Below are positions 34,369 to 46,300 of a DNA stretch of 64,000 nucleotides, piece after piece. This stretch comes from Hevea brasiliensis (taxonomy: Eukaryota > Streptophyta > Magnoliopsida > Malpighiales > Euphorbiaceae). Every line of letters starts with the position of its first letter. The first letter of the stretch is position 1. The notes under the pieces are model-generated. The model was not told the origin of the DNA. It saw only the letters and a program-made list of their open reading frames with translations, and did no database searches. The position numbers and the translations under genes were made by a program. Where the stretch lies: assembly GCF_030052815.1 (NCBI RefSeq), contig NC_079498.1, positions 99,218,041 to 99,282,040 on the forward strand, written 5' to 3'.

Positions 34369-36590
34369 AAACTTCTTGGAGCAGAAAAATTGCTGCTTTG
34401 CTTGTCACGCCTGCGATTAACATTAAGTTTCACTGTATACGTGCTTTTAGTTCTCATATGCTAAGTTGTATTTTCTCCTTTTGGCTTATCTTTCCTGCAA
34501 TAACCAAATGAAATTAATTTTATGTAATAATATTTAAAACTTATCATTTACTAATTCTTGTCAGTAAATGTTCATCACTAGTATATTTTATTTTTTATAT
34601 TTTGAATTTATTTATGATTTATATGACTATGAATTCAAATAAAGTCCATAACAAGTAATAAATTTTCCCTAACTTTTCCTGTTCCTGGGCATTGAAAAAG
34701 GCTTAAAAACATTTAAAAAAAAATCATTTTACGCTTCTTTTCATCCTCTTTAATTAGAAAAATTAATTTTCATCTATATATTTTAACAAAATTAATTATG
34801 TACTTAATCTCTCTATTTTAAAAAATATATTATTTAATTTCTTTATTTTTAGTTTATGAGATATTTAATTTCTTCTGTTAATTTTTCTATTCATCAAGTT
34901 AGTCAAAATAGAGATTTAGTTGTATTATTCAAATTATAGGGATTGAATAGTTGATGGATTTAAAATTATGGGACTAAGTAGTTGTATTATTCAAATTATA
35001 TGGACTGAATAATTAAGTTGGGAAAAAAATTGCTTTAAAATAACTTTAAAATTATTTACGTAGTATATTTTTTAAAATAAAAAAATTAAATAATTAATTT
35101 TTTTATGATAAAGAATTAAATAATAATTTTTTTAAAAAAATTAAGTCTGACTAAGATTAAATTGGAGGCTTTACAATTCTAAAGACAATTTCAGAAAAAA
35201 AAAAAAAAATCCAAGCCGTTCAAGAGCACTTAACACAAATATACGGGTTTTGGATAAATATTTATATATTTCCTTAAGTTAAATGTTGATGCAGGAATTT
35301 TGGGAAGTGATAGATAGAATTGAGCATATAATAATTTTTAGAAATGATATATAAAGGTGATTCTTTTGCCGATGCTGTAAAATGCATAATTGGTTCTTAG
35401 TCGTCACAGATTGTTGAGAATTATACGTTAACATATATATATATATATATATATATTAAAAAATATCTTATTGGAAAGTAAACTTTTTGGGAATATGCTT
35501 CAATCCCAAGTAATCAAGTGGCTCATTAATCGGCAGATACTGTGCAAGTGTTGTTTCTGAATTATTTGCCACCTTTGTTTTATAAAAAAAATATTTTATA
35601 TATAAAAAAATATTTATTATAAAAACTATTTTTAAAAAATATTTTCTTATAAAAATATTTTTTATTATTTGAATATTATATTAAACTAATAATAAATATT
35701 TATATTATAAATATAAGTATTTTTATACTTTGATAAAATTACTAAAATTTAAAAAATAACTTACTCTTTTAATAATAATAAGTTATTTTTTAAAAAAATA
35801 ATTTAATTTTTTCTAATTAGAAAAATTTTTTCCTTTAAATCGTTTAAAATTTTTTTCGTTTACTATTTTTTAAGTATTTTAAACTTTTAATAAAATATTT
35901 TCAATAAAATAAATAAAATTAAAAATTTTCTAAAATTATTGAACATTGAGTTACTTTTAATATAATTTCATTATCTTTTTTAATAAAGCAGTCCTATTTA
36001 TAAAAAAAATTGAGAAAAAAATTCAATTGATCAAAAAAAATTGCATAAGGTTCCTTTCTTACACAGTTCTTGCTTCTCTCCCTTCTACATTATCATCTTG
36101 GATTTGTCCAATTGGGCCTTCGAATGGTCATGACCTGGAGACTCGTCTAAGGGCTAAGGCTATGAAAGTGGTCAGGTTGCTCATCAGGCCACAAGGCTCA
36201 CAAGCCCGTAACGAGGCAAGTATTTCAGCCTGCCTTGGGATGAATGCAAATGTTGTAGCATATACCCAAAACCCTAAATTAATCCTCCGATTTATCTTCA
36301 AAATTAATTAATACCTCATATTTTAATTTGACTTAAATCATAGTTTTATAAAATTTAAGATTAAGCAATTAAATTTTATTTCTTTTAAATTAGAGTTTAG
36401 ATAACATGTGAAACAGATAAATATTTTTTTTTTAATAAAAGATTGAAAGAGTGTTGATTCGAATTTGAATAAGTCAAGTAAGTAATATACTTTTAACTAC
36501 ATAAATCAAATCAGATTAGGCAACATATAAATGTTAATTTAATATAATATTCATTATGTATAGAAAATAAAAATTCTAACCCCTCCTAAT
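34369..36590. other. AT-rich intergenic tract, copy A
   Basis: No gene is seen. It pairs with 58413-61010. It includes one partial copy (about 35355-35490) of the 191-bp unit expanded in copy B, with its middle replaced by a TA microsatellite (35431-35455). A less AT-rich island at 36050-36270 is conserved in copy B near 60490-60710. Confidence 0.6.
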
Positions 36591-36600
36591 AAATTCCAAC

Positions 36601-37435
36601 AATTATGGACCTGATTTGACAATATCTTAGTGTTCACATAACTTTAACATAAGAAAATAATTGGATTTTTGTCCACTTGATGTCAATGGAGTTCATAATC
36701 ATGTTAAGGCAACTATAAAAGATTATGGAAAGTTTATTATTTGATTGGAACAAATAAAATGTTTAATTTTACTTAATTGGACATGTATAAAATTAACTAT
36801 AAAATATTATGAAAAGTTTAGAATTTAATTGGAACAAATAAAAAAGTTTAATTATACTCAATTAAAAATGCATAAACGACAACATTTATAATGATAATAA
36901 TTACGGTTCTCAAATGTTATTTGATTCGACTAATTTAATTAAAAATTTTGATAACGAGATCTATGATAAATCTAAGTGACTCATAAAATCGAAAATATAA
37001 AATTTAGTCAATCCAATCAGAACTCGATCTAATAGAAACAAAAATCTTAACCATTTCCTACTAAATTCAAACAATTATGGACATGATTTGACAATTTTTA
37101 TTGTCCACACCTTAAACTAAGAAAATAACTATACTTTTGTCTACTTGATGTCAATGTAGTTCATAATCATATTAGAGAAGGTAACTATAAAAGATTAGAA
37201 AAGTCTAGAATTTGATTGGAACAAATAAAAGGTTTAATTATACTCAACTGGAAATGTATAAAATTATAAAATACTTTGGTAATGATAATAATTATAGTTA
37301 TTAAACTTGATCTAATTTAACTAATTCAAATAAAAAGAAAATTGGGAACGAGATTTATAGCCAATCCGAGTTATCTATAAAATTTGAAAAATAAAATACA
37401 ACTGATTCGATCAAAATTCGGTTAATCCAATATAT
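36601..37435 (+). repeat. ~472-bp tandem repeat, one long plus one short unit, copy A
   Basis: Units start at 36601 and 37073 with AATTATGGAC. The long unit contains an internal near-duplication of an ~85-bp block (AACTATAAA...GGAACAAATAAA...). The short terminal unit lacks it. Copy B has three long units plus one short. Confidence 0.85.
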
Positions 37436-40206
37436 GATAATCCTTTACCAGGTAAATAATAATAATAATATTTTATTATTTTTTAAACTTATTTAATAGA
37501 TAATACAAATTTATTATCTATATTTTCGAATAATCAATTTTAATGAATGACTAAAAATTAAATAGTATTAGTTGAAATTTAAGGTATATTAAACAAATTA
37601 ATTAAATATTAAAAAGAAGTATTTATAATATACAAGCTAATATACTAAAATTAATTTATAAAAAATTATAATCATTAATTTATTATGTTAGTTTTTAATT
37701 TATTAAATTTAACATTAATTTTAGTATATTAATATTGATTAAATCCAGTGTTGATAATGATGGTATATGAAACTACGTATATACTTTAAAATAGGGTTGA
37801 ACATTCGGTTCAAATCAAATCGAATTGAACTAAATTATTAAAATTGAATTAACTGAATTATTATATTTTAAAAATCAAACCGAATTGAAATGGATGAAAA
37901 ATCAAATTGAACCGAGTCACTCTATTTCAATTTGGTTCGAACTATTTAATTTTTGAGTTTTAATGAGTTTTTTAATTTAGACTTAATTTTTAACTTATTT
38001 ATCTGATTTTGATCTTAATTTAAATCTAATAACTATTAATCAATGAAATTAAATAATTTATATATATATATATAATTACATATAATTTATAAATTTCTTA
38101 TAAAAATAAATTAATTTAAAAATTAATAAAATAATTTTATTCAATTTAATTTAATTAATTTTTTTCTTTAAAATCAAACTAAATTAAAATAATTAAATTT
38201 TTTAAAATATAAAAATAAATTAAATTAAATTATTTTAAAAATTAAATTAAAAATTTAATTTAATTTAATTTATTTAATTCAAATCAAAATAGTATTCACC
38301 CAATCTTAAAAAGAGGTATTTATTTGTGGTAAGAGCAATACCTATGTAGAAGTTAATTAATGGCACATGGTAAGCTTTGATTTGATTAGGTCTGCTTTAA
38401 AGAAACCAGCTATGGCACACACCCCAACCCCAAGATGCCAATCAAAAGCTTTGCTTGATTTTTTATTCCCAGTTGGATTTTGCATAGTCGGATGTCATTT
38501 CGTAGCTTGTTGAGTTGATTCTCCACCATGACATTGGGAATCAACTCATCTTGCTTGGTTTTTATTATATAGAGAAAATAAGAAGGAAATATCAAATATG
38601 AGCCATCCATATCAAGGTGGACCCCATTGGAATTGACATAGTAAAAATAAGCGGGCGGGCCCAGTTTACTGATACTCTAAGATATGGTTCATCGTAAGTC
38701 AAAGGTCTTCTATCACTGCCATGTGGCAACCCTGTAGCCACTTATCACCGAAAATTATATATGCGGCTGCTATTTCATGGAATAACCTGGTAAGTCAGTA
38801 AGTTACATAAACAATATCTAAGTACAAGACATCTAAATTTTAATTAATAATATAAAATTTTTATAATTTTTAATAATTAATTTTTAAATTATTTATATTA
38901 ATGTGATATTTATCAAATTATAAATTAATAATTTTAAATTAATAAATTTTGAGTTATTAAAATATTAGTTTATACAATTTGCTTTATGGAGATTGTGAGT
39001 AAAAAAGAGAATAGAAAAAATAAATTAGAAAAAAATTAGTTATAAAATATTATTTTTAATTAATTTAATTTTTTTAATAAAATTATTATTTAATATTTTT
39101 ATTTATTAAAATTAACTATTTAATCTCTATACTTTAAAAAATATAATATCTACAATCTTTATTTTTTTAGTATATGAATTTTTTAGTTCCTTTAGTTATT
39201 TTAAAATAAAAATATTTTTCAACTCAATTATTCAGTTTTTATAATATCAATAATATATTTATTTAGTCTAATATTTTTAAATACATTAGTTATTCTCTCT
39301 TTGTTTATAATTATTTTATCCTTTTTAACTAACTTGATTAACAAAAAAATTAATTGAAGGGATTATATTATTTATAAATTAAAAATAAAAAATTAAATAA
39401 TATATTTTTTAAAATAAAGAGATAAAATAATTATTTTTATTAAAATATATTGATTGAATAATAATTATTTTTTACAAAAATAATAATAAGAAGGAAGTGT
39501 AATTATTCACTTAAAATATGTGAAATTTATTATCTAATATATGGCCACTTTTAGAAATTTATTTCCCCTAAACTAATTGCGTTGATATTTTCATGTTTGT
39601 TCGCACGTTAATCGATATTAAATCCTTTTCAAAGCAAGTATTTTTTTTAATAGAAAAATTAAGAAAGTAAAAGCTCAAATATAGCAAATCAAATGAGTGA
39701 TATGTATCTAATCATTGAATTAAAATAAATTTGATGATTTTCTTAAATTTAATTCATAGAGAATCTTTAAATATACATGGCACATATGAATTATGATAAA
39801 CTAATAATTAGATCTAACTAAATTTAAAAAATCAAAAAATAAAATAATTGGATCGTAACTAATAAAAAAATGTAAGTACATAGCTAAGGGACAGTTAATT
39901 TGATGCACAAAACTAAGATTGGAAGAGTTTGCATTTAATCAATCCAATTGGGTTACCAATCATAATATACGTGTTCGATTATTGTGAATAGTATATGTGT
40001 AACGCTTATATGGTATAAAAAATTTTTAGTAAAATTGTTATGATTTTATCAAAATACTTAATTATGTTTCTGAGCGCTGAATGTGTATATCCCTATCTTT
40101 GACAAAAAAAATTTTAATGAGAGTCAAATAAAAAATAAAAGAAAATAAATAAACAAGGTGTTTTTTATGATTGGTTTATATATAGTAAAATTACTTCATT
40201 GTAAAC
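37436..40206. other. AT-rich intergenic tract, end of copy A and spacer
   Basis: Up to 38545 it matches the end of copy B; after that it has no partner in the window. It contains TA runs and long A/T tracts. A more mixed-composition patch at about 38400-38790, partly shared with the window end, includes GCCATGTGGC, but I recognise no gene in it. Confidence 0.55.
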
Positions 40207-40300
40207 AATAAGATAATTTAACATAACTTTATAATTCATTTTATAAAATTTTTGTAAAATAATATTTTTGCATAAAATGGTTAATTAAGAAAATTTTATT
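40207..40300 (+). repeat. Left arm of a degenerate inverted repeat at the duplication junction
   Basis: Its sequence matches the reverse complement of 40940-41030 at about 78% over 90 bases by eye, with a weaker direct copy at about 40474-40560. The right arm is the first part of duplication copy B (and of copy A at about 3-93). It may be a TIR element (MITE-like); no target duplication could be established. Confidence 0.55.
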
Positions 40301-40594
40301 AATTTATCGAAAAAATTAAAGTCCAAAAACATATAAAAAAAACACACGTAATATTTTATATAGACACCACCAAATAAGGTATAATCATCTAACATTTTAC
40401 AATTAAAATTTATGATTCTAATTAAAATTAAAAATTTTTATAAAAAAAATTTAAGATGTTACAGAAAATATCATGATTTAACATAATTTCACAACTTATT
40501 TCATAATATTTTTATAAAATAATATTCTTTTCTGTTAAGTAACTTATTGCGAAAAAATTGGTAGCTTAACAAAAAAAAAAAAAACTTCATGAAG

Positions 40595-40655
<61 letters not shown>

Positions 40656-40936
40656 TTAGTAATACTATAAAATAAAATATTAATTAAAGATAATAATTAA
40701 ATAAGATATAATATATCACAATTAAAATATATAATTTTAATTAAAATTATAAAATTTTATAAAAAAATTAAAATATCAGTACTATTTTAGTTATTTTAGT
40801 ATTCTATATAATTAATAAGTAATGTACGCACAAATAATTTTATATTTATAATTTTTTAATAAAATTTGCCACATATAATTTATCTATAAAATATTATATA
40901 TTCTTTTATATGAAAAATTTTTTATTTCGTTAAATT
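40301..40936. other. Spacer before copy B
   Basis: AT-rich, with A-runs and an A/TA microsatellite at about 40590-40650. No gene is seen. Confidence 0.6.
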
Positions 40937-40939
40937 AAA

Positions 40940-41030
40940 GAATTTTTTATAATTAACTATTTTAAGAACAAGTCTGATTTTACAAAAATCTCATAAAATG
41001 AGTCCTTAAATTATGCTGAATTATCTTATT
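40940..41030 (-). repeat. Right arm of the degenerate inverted repeat
   Basis: Inverted partner of 40207-40300. It sits exactly where identity with copy A begins. Confidence 0.55.
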
Positions 41031-42539
41031 TTTTGAACAAAATAATTTTTTTTTACATGAAATTGATGTTATTCATGAATTTTTATTATAGGTATAGACC
41101 TATAAAATGGAGAATAAATTGATTAGAGAATTACCCATAGAATGTTCCCCGTGAGTACCCTCCTATGACAAGTTAGAGCTGGTTTGAGAAAAGTGTCTAA
41201 AATTGATTAGAAATGATAACATATTTAACTATAAAGATTTTAACTTCTTCTATAAGCATCGAATAGAATCCTATTAAGATTAAAAGTGTGATCTTAAAAG
41301 ATTTATATCTTAAAGAAAATACGATAAAATAGATTCAGTTGGGAGAAATCTATTTAAAATAGGATTCAAAATCCTAAATAAAGTGGCCTATAGATCCTTA
41401 GGATAAATTACGGATTCAACATAACAATAGAAATGTTTGATTTGGTTAGTCATATATTTTATCTTTAAAATCTTGAATATTTAGTTAAATATGTATCTAT
41501 AAAAATATATACAGTAGGATTCTTATATTATAATCTTTATGTGGAGCTCAATCATTTTAGTGAGATTAGGTCGAATTTAATTACAATTCAATTGAGAGAA
41601 TGAACATCAATTAGCGTGTTTCGCATTATTTATCCAAAGAATCCATTGCTTTACATTCAATTTTAATTTCCTTCCATACTTCACAAGTTCAAGACTCCAT
41701 TTGCTAGCCTCATGGGTAAAATTATGAATAAGAGGGCATTTGATTTAAATTATAAGTTAGTCAAACATACTTATGAATAAACATTATAAATTATTTGGTT
41801 TGTCTCATAAGTTAAAAAAATTACTTAAAATATCAAAAGTCATAAGTAAGGTAATTTACTTATACATTTCTATTTATAAGTATATTTGACTAATTTATAA
41901 GCCAAGTCAAGTACTCTCTTACTCATGACTTGAGACAAATTCTAAAAAACTATCATGTAATTTCACGTAACATTTACTCATGACTTAAGAGAAATTCCAA
42001 AAAACTATCATGTAGTTTCATGTAATATTTTAATAAACTTACATATTTGTCCATGCCTCGATGTATATAAATGTGAAAGTGTATTATTTTTTTTTAATTT
42101 TTTTATTAATTATAAACTAATATAATATATAATTAAATTTTTAATTAAATTTTTTTAGTTTTAATATATAATACACCTAGAATATTGATAAAATAAAATG
42201 ATAATATTATAATTAAAATAATAAATATAATAAACATGGGAATATTTTATAATAAAATTTATATTATAAATTTATAATATTATTTTGCTATTTTTAATAT
42301 AATTAATAATAAATTAAACGAAAATTTAAACAAATTGATAAATCATTTAAATGTCAAAAATTAAATTGATGTGTTTTAAAAATACTATGATTAACCTATA
42401 AATTTTATTAAATTTTAAATATTAAATTATAATTTATCCTAACTTTTTTTTACACTACCCTTTTTTTGTTAACAAAGTTAAAGTTGAGGATACATTTTTA
42501 TCACAAATTTAAAGATGGTAAATTATAATTTCCCCAAGA

Positions 42540-42591
<52 letters not shown>

Positions 42592-42995
42592 TGTGTGTGT
42601 GTGTGTGTTTTTGTATGTAGACGAAAACTTCATCAAAGAAGATTAAAAGGCTATTTGATGCTGGTACACAGGATTGACATTGAACGAAATGACTACTTTT
42701 GAGCGAGGCAATGTGCTACTCTGTCAGCAGAACGCCTGACATAATTAAAAGAGATTAGATTTAATTTTATTTTAATAACTTTTAAAAATATGAATATTTT
42801 ATTTATTTTAGTAAAAATAACTCTCATTTTTTTATTATTTTGATAAATAAATAATTTTTAAATGCTTTTTAATTAATTAAATAATTGATATACAAATTAA
42901 AAATATATTTTAAATTAAAAATTAAAAGCATGTGGTAAACTTCACCAGCTGATGTGCTACGGGTGAGCAGTGAAGCACCTTTTTTCTATTGTGAT
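41031..42995. other. Upstream flank of NRAMP-B
   Basis: No gene is seen. It contains the empty gypsy target TCGAT at 42058-42062 and a long TA plus GT microsatellite at 42542-42609. Confidence 0.65.
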
Positions 42996-43080
42996 AGGCA
43001 TGTGTATATTACATATCACGAGAGGGAGAGGGAGGGAGAGGGAGGGAGAGCCGCCTAAAAAGACTCCGAGAGTGAGCATT
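42996..43080 (+). promoter_or_regulatory. Probable core promoter and leader of NRAMP-B
   Basis: A TATA-like stretch at about 43003-43015 is followed directly by an irregular GAGGGA repeat (43021-43048). Two blocks present in copy A, about 20 bases before and about 45 bases after the TATA-like stretch, are missing. Confidence 0.4.
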
Positions 43081-43133
43081 TGGAGAGTTCTTCATAGAAG
43101 TCTGCTTCTTGATGTGCCTTTCCTGTGATTGAG

Positions 43134-43318
43134 GTTCGTCTCTGCCTCTTTCACAGCCATGCATCGTTTCTTTTTTTATTTTCTTTCCCGGGTTTCATTT
43201 CTTTTTCGTTTTTTAATCTGCAATTTGGGACCTCAGTTCATGAATTTTTGTGTTTTCATTTAATGGCAATCGTTCTCATAGCTTTCGTTGAATTTATTTA
43301 TTTTTTACTTTTGCCTAG
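43134..43318 (+). other. Probable 5'-UTR intron, NRAMP-B
   Basis: GAG|GTTCGT donor and a T-rich tract ending CCTAG, 17 bases before the ATG. The acceptor differs slightly from copy A (CTAG|AAGGG versus GCAG|GG). Confidence 0.42.
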
Positions 43319-43335
43319 AAGGGAAAGAGAAACCA

Positions 43336-46300
43336 ATGGCGGGTTCGACGTCTGTGCAGCCACAGTTCATTGTCAGCACTGGGAATCGGAGCTTTTCCAA
43401 TGCACCCCTCATTGACAATTCAGATACTTATCAAATTGTTGTTCCCGACGTAAGTTCTTCAACTTACTTTCTATTTGTTAATTTCATTGCATCTTTCTGG
43501 GTTTGTTTGCTTGATAATACTGTAGTTATTTTTTGTTTGAGAGACCTCCGTTTGTCTGAATTAAGTCCTCAGTTTATTTTGTGCATGTTTATGCACCTTT
43601 TTATTTTTGGTCATAGAGAAAGAGTCCAATGGTGTTTATTGGGTTCTATAATTAATCAAGTTTAAGCGATTATTATTATTATTTTTAATTTTGTTATTTA
43701 ATTGGACAAGGCAGCTTCGGATTCCTCTGCTTTCTGTAGGAAGCAAAAACAGTTTTGGCTTCCTTTGCCAATTAAATAAGATGGGAAGTCACCTATTTGG
43801 TTCAAGCATTTATCTGTTGATTACCTGATTTCAACTCACTGACATAAAAGTCCTTGTTGACGTCTTCTGTTTTTTTCTTCTAATTTAAGTGGATCAAAAG
43901 ACTCATTTTATGTCCCACTTCACACTTGACTTGATCAATTGAGAGAGAAATTAGATAAGTTCAACTTAATACTTATGGTAATGTAATTGTAAAATTATTT
44001 TCTTTAAAATATTTATTTTATCCTAAAGTGTTCAATTCAAGTTGCCTTCATGCCATTCATCTTCTTTTTTTTTTTTTTTTTAAATTTTGTTTCTTATTTC
44101 TTATTCTGAGTTTTCGTTTGAACAGACTGATATCAGTAAGACAGAGTGGCAGACATGAGCATTGGATTACTCTGTTTTAGATATTATGACTCGAAAATCA
44201 AAATATTTCTTGCTACATAATTTTAGGAAATTCAAATCAAATAAAGAACTTTATGTTAATAATTGTAGTTGCACTATATCTGGAGGAATGTTTGATGACA
44301 ATTCAATCCACCTACAGGTCTTTCTAAAACTACAGGCTTGCCGCTGTAATACACTCAGAAGCTTCGATGTGGTCCCTAAAACATCATAGATTATCCTGTA
44401 CAAATGCATTGACTCCTTTCGTACTAAAATTAGTCTCGAAAAATGCCTGCAGACAGACAGCGTATATTCATTAATAATTAATGAAGTTACATTTTGATAT
44501 AAAAAAGACTTAACTTGGTGGTGTGATTTAATTTTTAGCCATGAATGCATCTGCTTTGCAAACAATAATTAGAATGGTTTAGCAGTAGTGGGAGGCTTTT
44601 GTATGACATGGCTAAAGCTTTTGAAAAATTAACTGACTGATAGATTGGAGAACTTTGCGGAAAAACAAAGCTTTTGAGGGTCAAAAAATAAATATTGATA
44701 TTCAGTCTTAACAAGAATCTTTTTTTTTTCTTCTAATACCAGTACAGATAACTTGTCAACAAAGGATGTCTTTTTTTTAATATACTATGATGCTGTTACT
44801 TTTAATGAAAAGTACAACAGTTCAGTGAAAAGTGAAATACGATAGAAGGTAAAGGATTTATGCAGCTAAGACACAAAATAGTCATATCCATGTAGGCATG
44901 TATATGTTTATGTCAGGCAGGAGTAATTTTTAATTTTCTGGCTTATATCACAGAAAAATCCTCACATAAATATAGTGAATTTTTATTTTAGTTTTTGAAG
45001 TAGAAAGTGACATTTACCTCTCTCTGCCCACCCTACAAAAAGAAAAAAGAAAAGAGAAGAAAAATGTCCCTAGAGAAGAGTAGTTTGTGATCTTGAGGGT
45101 AATAAATAATGGAATATTTTATAGGTGTTCCATTAATTTGGTTCATCTTATATAGGAGAGCTGGCTTGATTAATCATTGATCAATATATTAAAATGTCTT
45201 CACTTTGTAACGTCAATTTGTTGTATAATTTTATTGACCTTTCAGATAGAAAACTCTCATTGCATTCCCTCAATATTGTCATTCTTTTGCAAATACTGAT
45301 TGTGTCATTGGTCCCAATCGCTCTCAGCTTTGAAGTCTTGATTTTGTGATTGCTTCACGGCATTTTTTTATGCGAAATTTGCATTTTTGTAGATGGTGAC
45401 TTTGCTCGTTGTTGCGTTATCTCTGCATAGAATTGGTTTTGAATGAGAAAAATAGTTGATGTAATGCCATTTTCACTTTGTTTATGCAGAAGAAAAGCTG
45501 GAAGAACCTGTTTGCATATATGGGTCCAGGGTTCCTTGTTTCTATTGCATATATTGACCCTGGAAATTGTGAGCCCGAAATTTCTAAGTTTGTTTGTGCT
45601 GCCACATGTTAACACAGCCGCTAATAATTTATGCACTAAATATTCTGTGTTAACCTGCAGTTGAAACTGACCTGCAGTCAGGAGCAGAATACAAGTACGA
45701 GGTACATTCATTTCTTCTCAATGCAGCAGTGTTTTCTTCATCATCTCTTCTCAGTTTTCTATATTGGAGTGGATCCATGAGTCTGATCAGGGTCATCATG
45801 CATTGGCATAACATATTACCATGGAAAGTTGCCAACAATGCAAACTTTTGAAGTCTAATTCAATTTGGCATTTTTTTTTCATCAGTGTCCAACAATGAAC
45901 ATGGTAGTCATTTATTTAAAATATTTTCCCAGAATCTTCTTTACCAGTCAACTAGAAGCAACAGAATGAAAGATTATATTGTTTGGCCTAGTCTTAGTAC
46001 ATCAAAGAGGCTCCTAGATAGGGTATACCGTAGTTTCTAGAGCCATTTTGCCTTTCATTTAAAAAAAAAAAAAATCTATCGGATTGTGAAAAGTAATACT
46101 AGTTTCCTTCATACAGATGCTAATACTTTTTACTTTATTTTTTCATACTTTAATTCAATATGCAGCATTACTTTCCTGAAGGATTTTTATATTTTTTTTT
46201 CCAGTTACTTTGGATCATACTAGTGGCCTCATGTGCTGCTCTTATTATACAATCTCTAGCAGCCAATTTGGGGATTGTCACTGGTATGTGGCATCTAAAT

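Larger units (their letters stand above)
1..38545. repeat. Segmental duplication, copy A
   Basis: This block aligns collinearly with 40937-64000. The 5' flank, all 13 NRAMP exons and their introns, the 3' flank, the nested retrotransposon complex and the distal AT-rich tract occur in the same order and orientation. Copy A differs from B by three retrotransposon insertions (1130-11462, 16285-21021, 32737-34363), a 199-bp intron duplication, and fewer tandem repeat units downstream. By eye the genic parts differ by about 3-4% and the intergenic flanks by roughly 5-8%. The left end may extend beyond the window. The right end given is where the partner copy leaves the window, so it is a minimum. 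Confidence 0.93.

Noticed and set aside
38410..38610. Short minus-strand open frame in the distal flank
   Set aside because: 66 codons, no recognisable domain; not supported as a gene.
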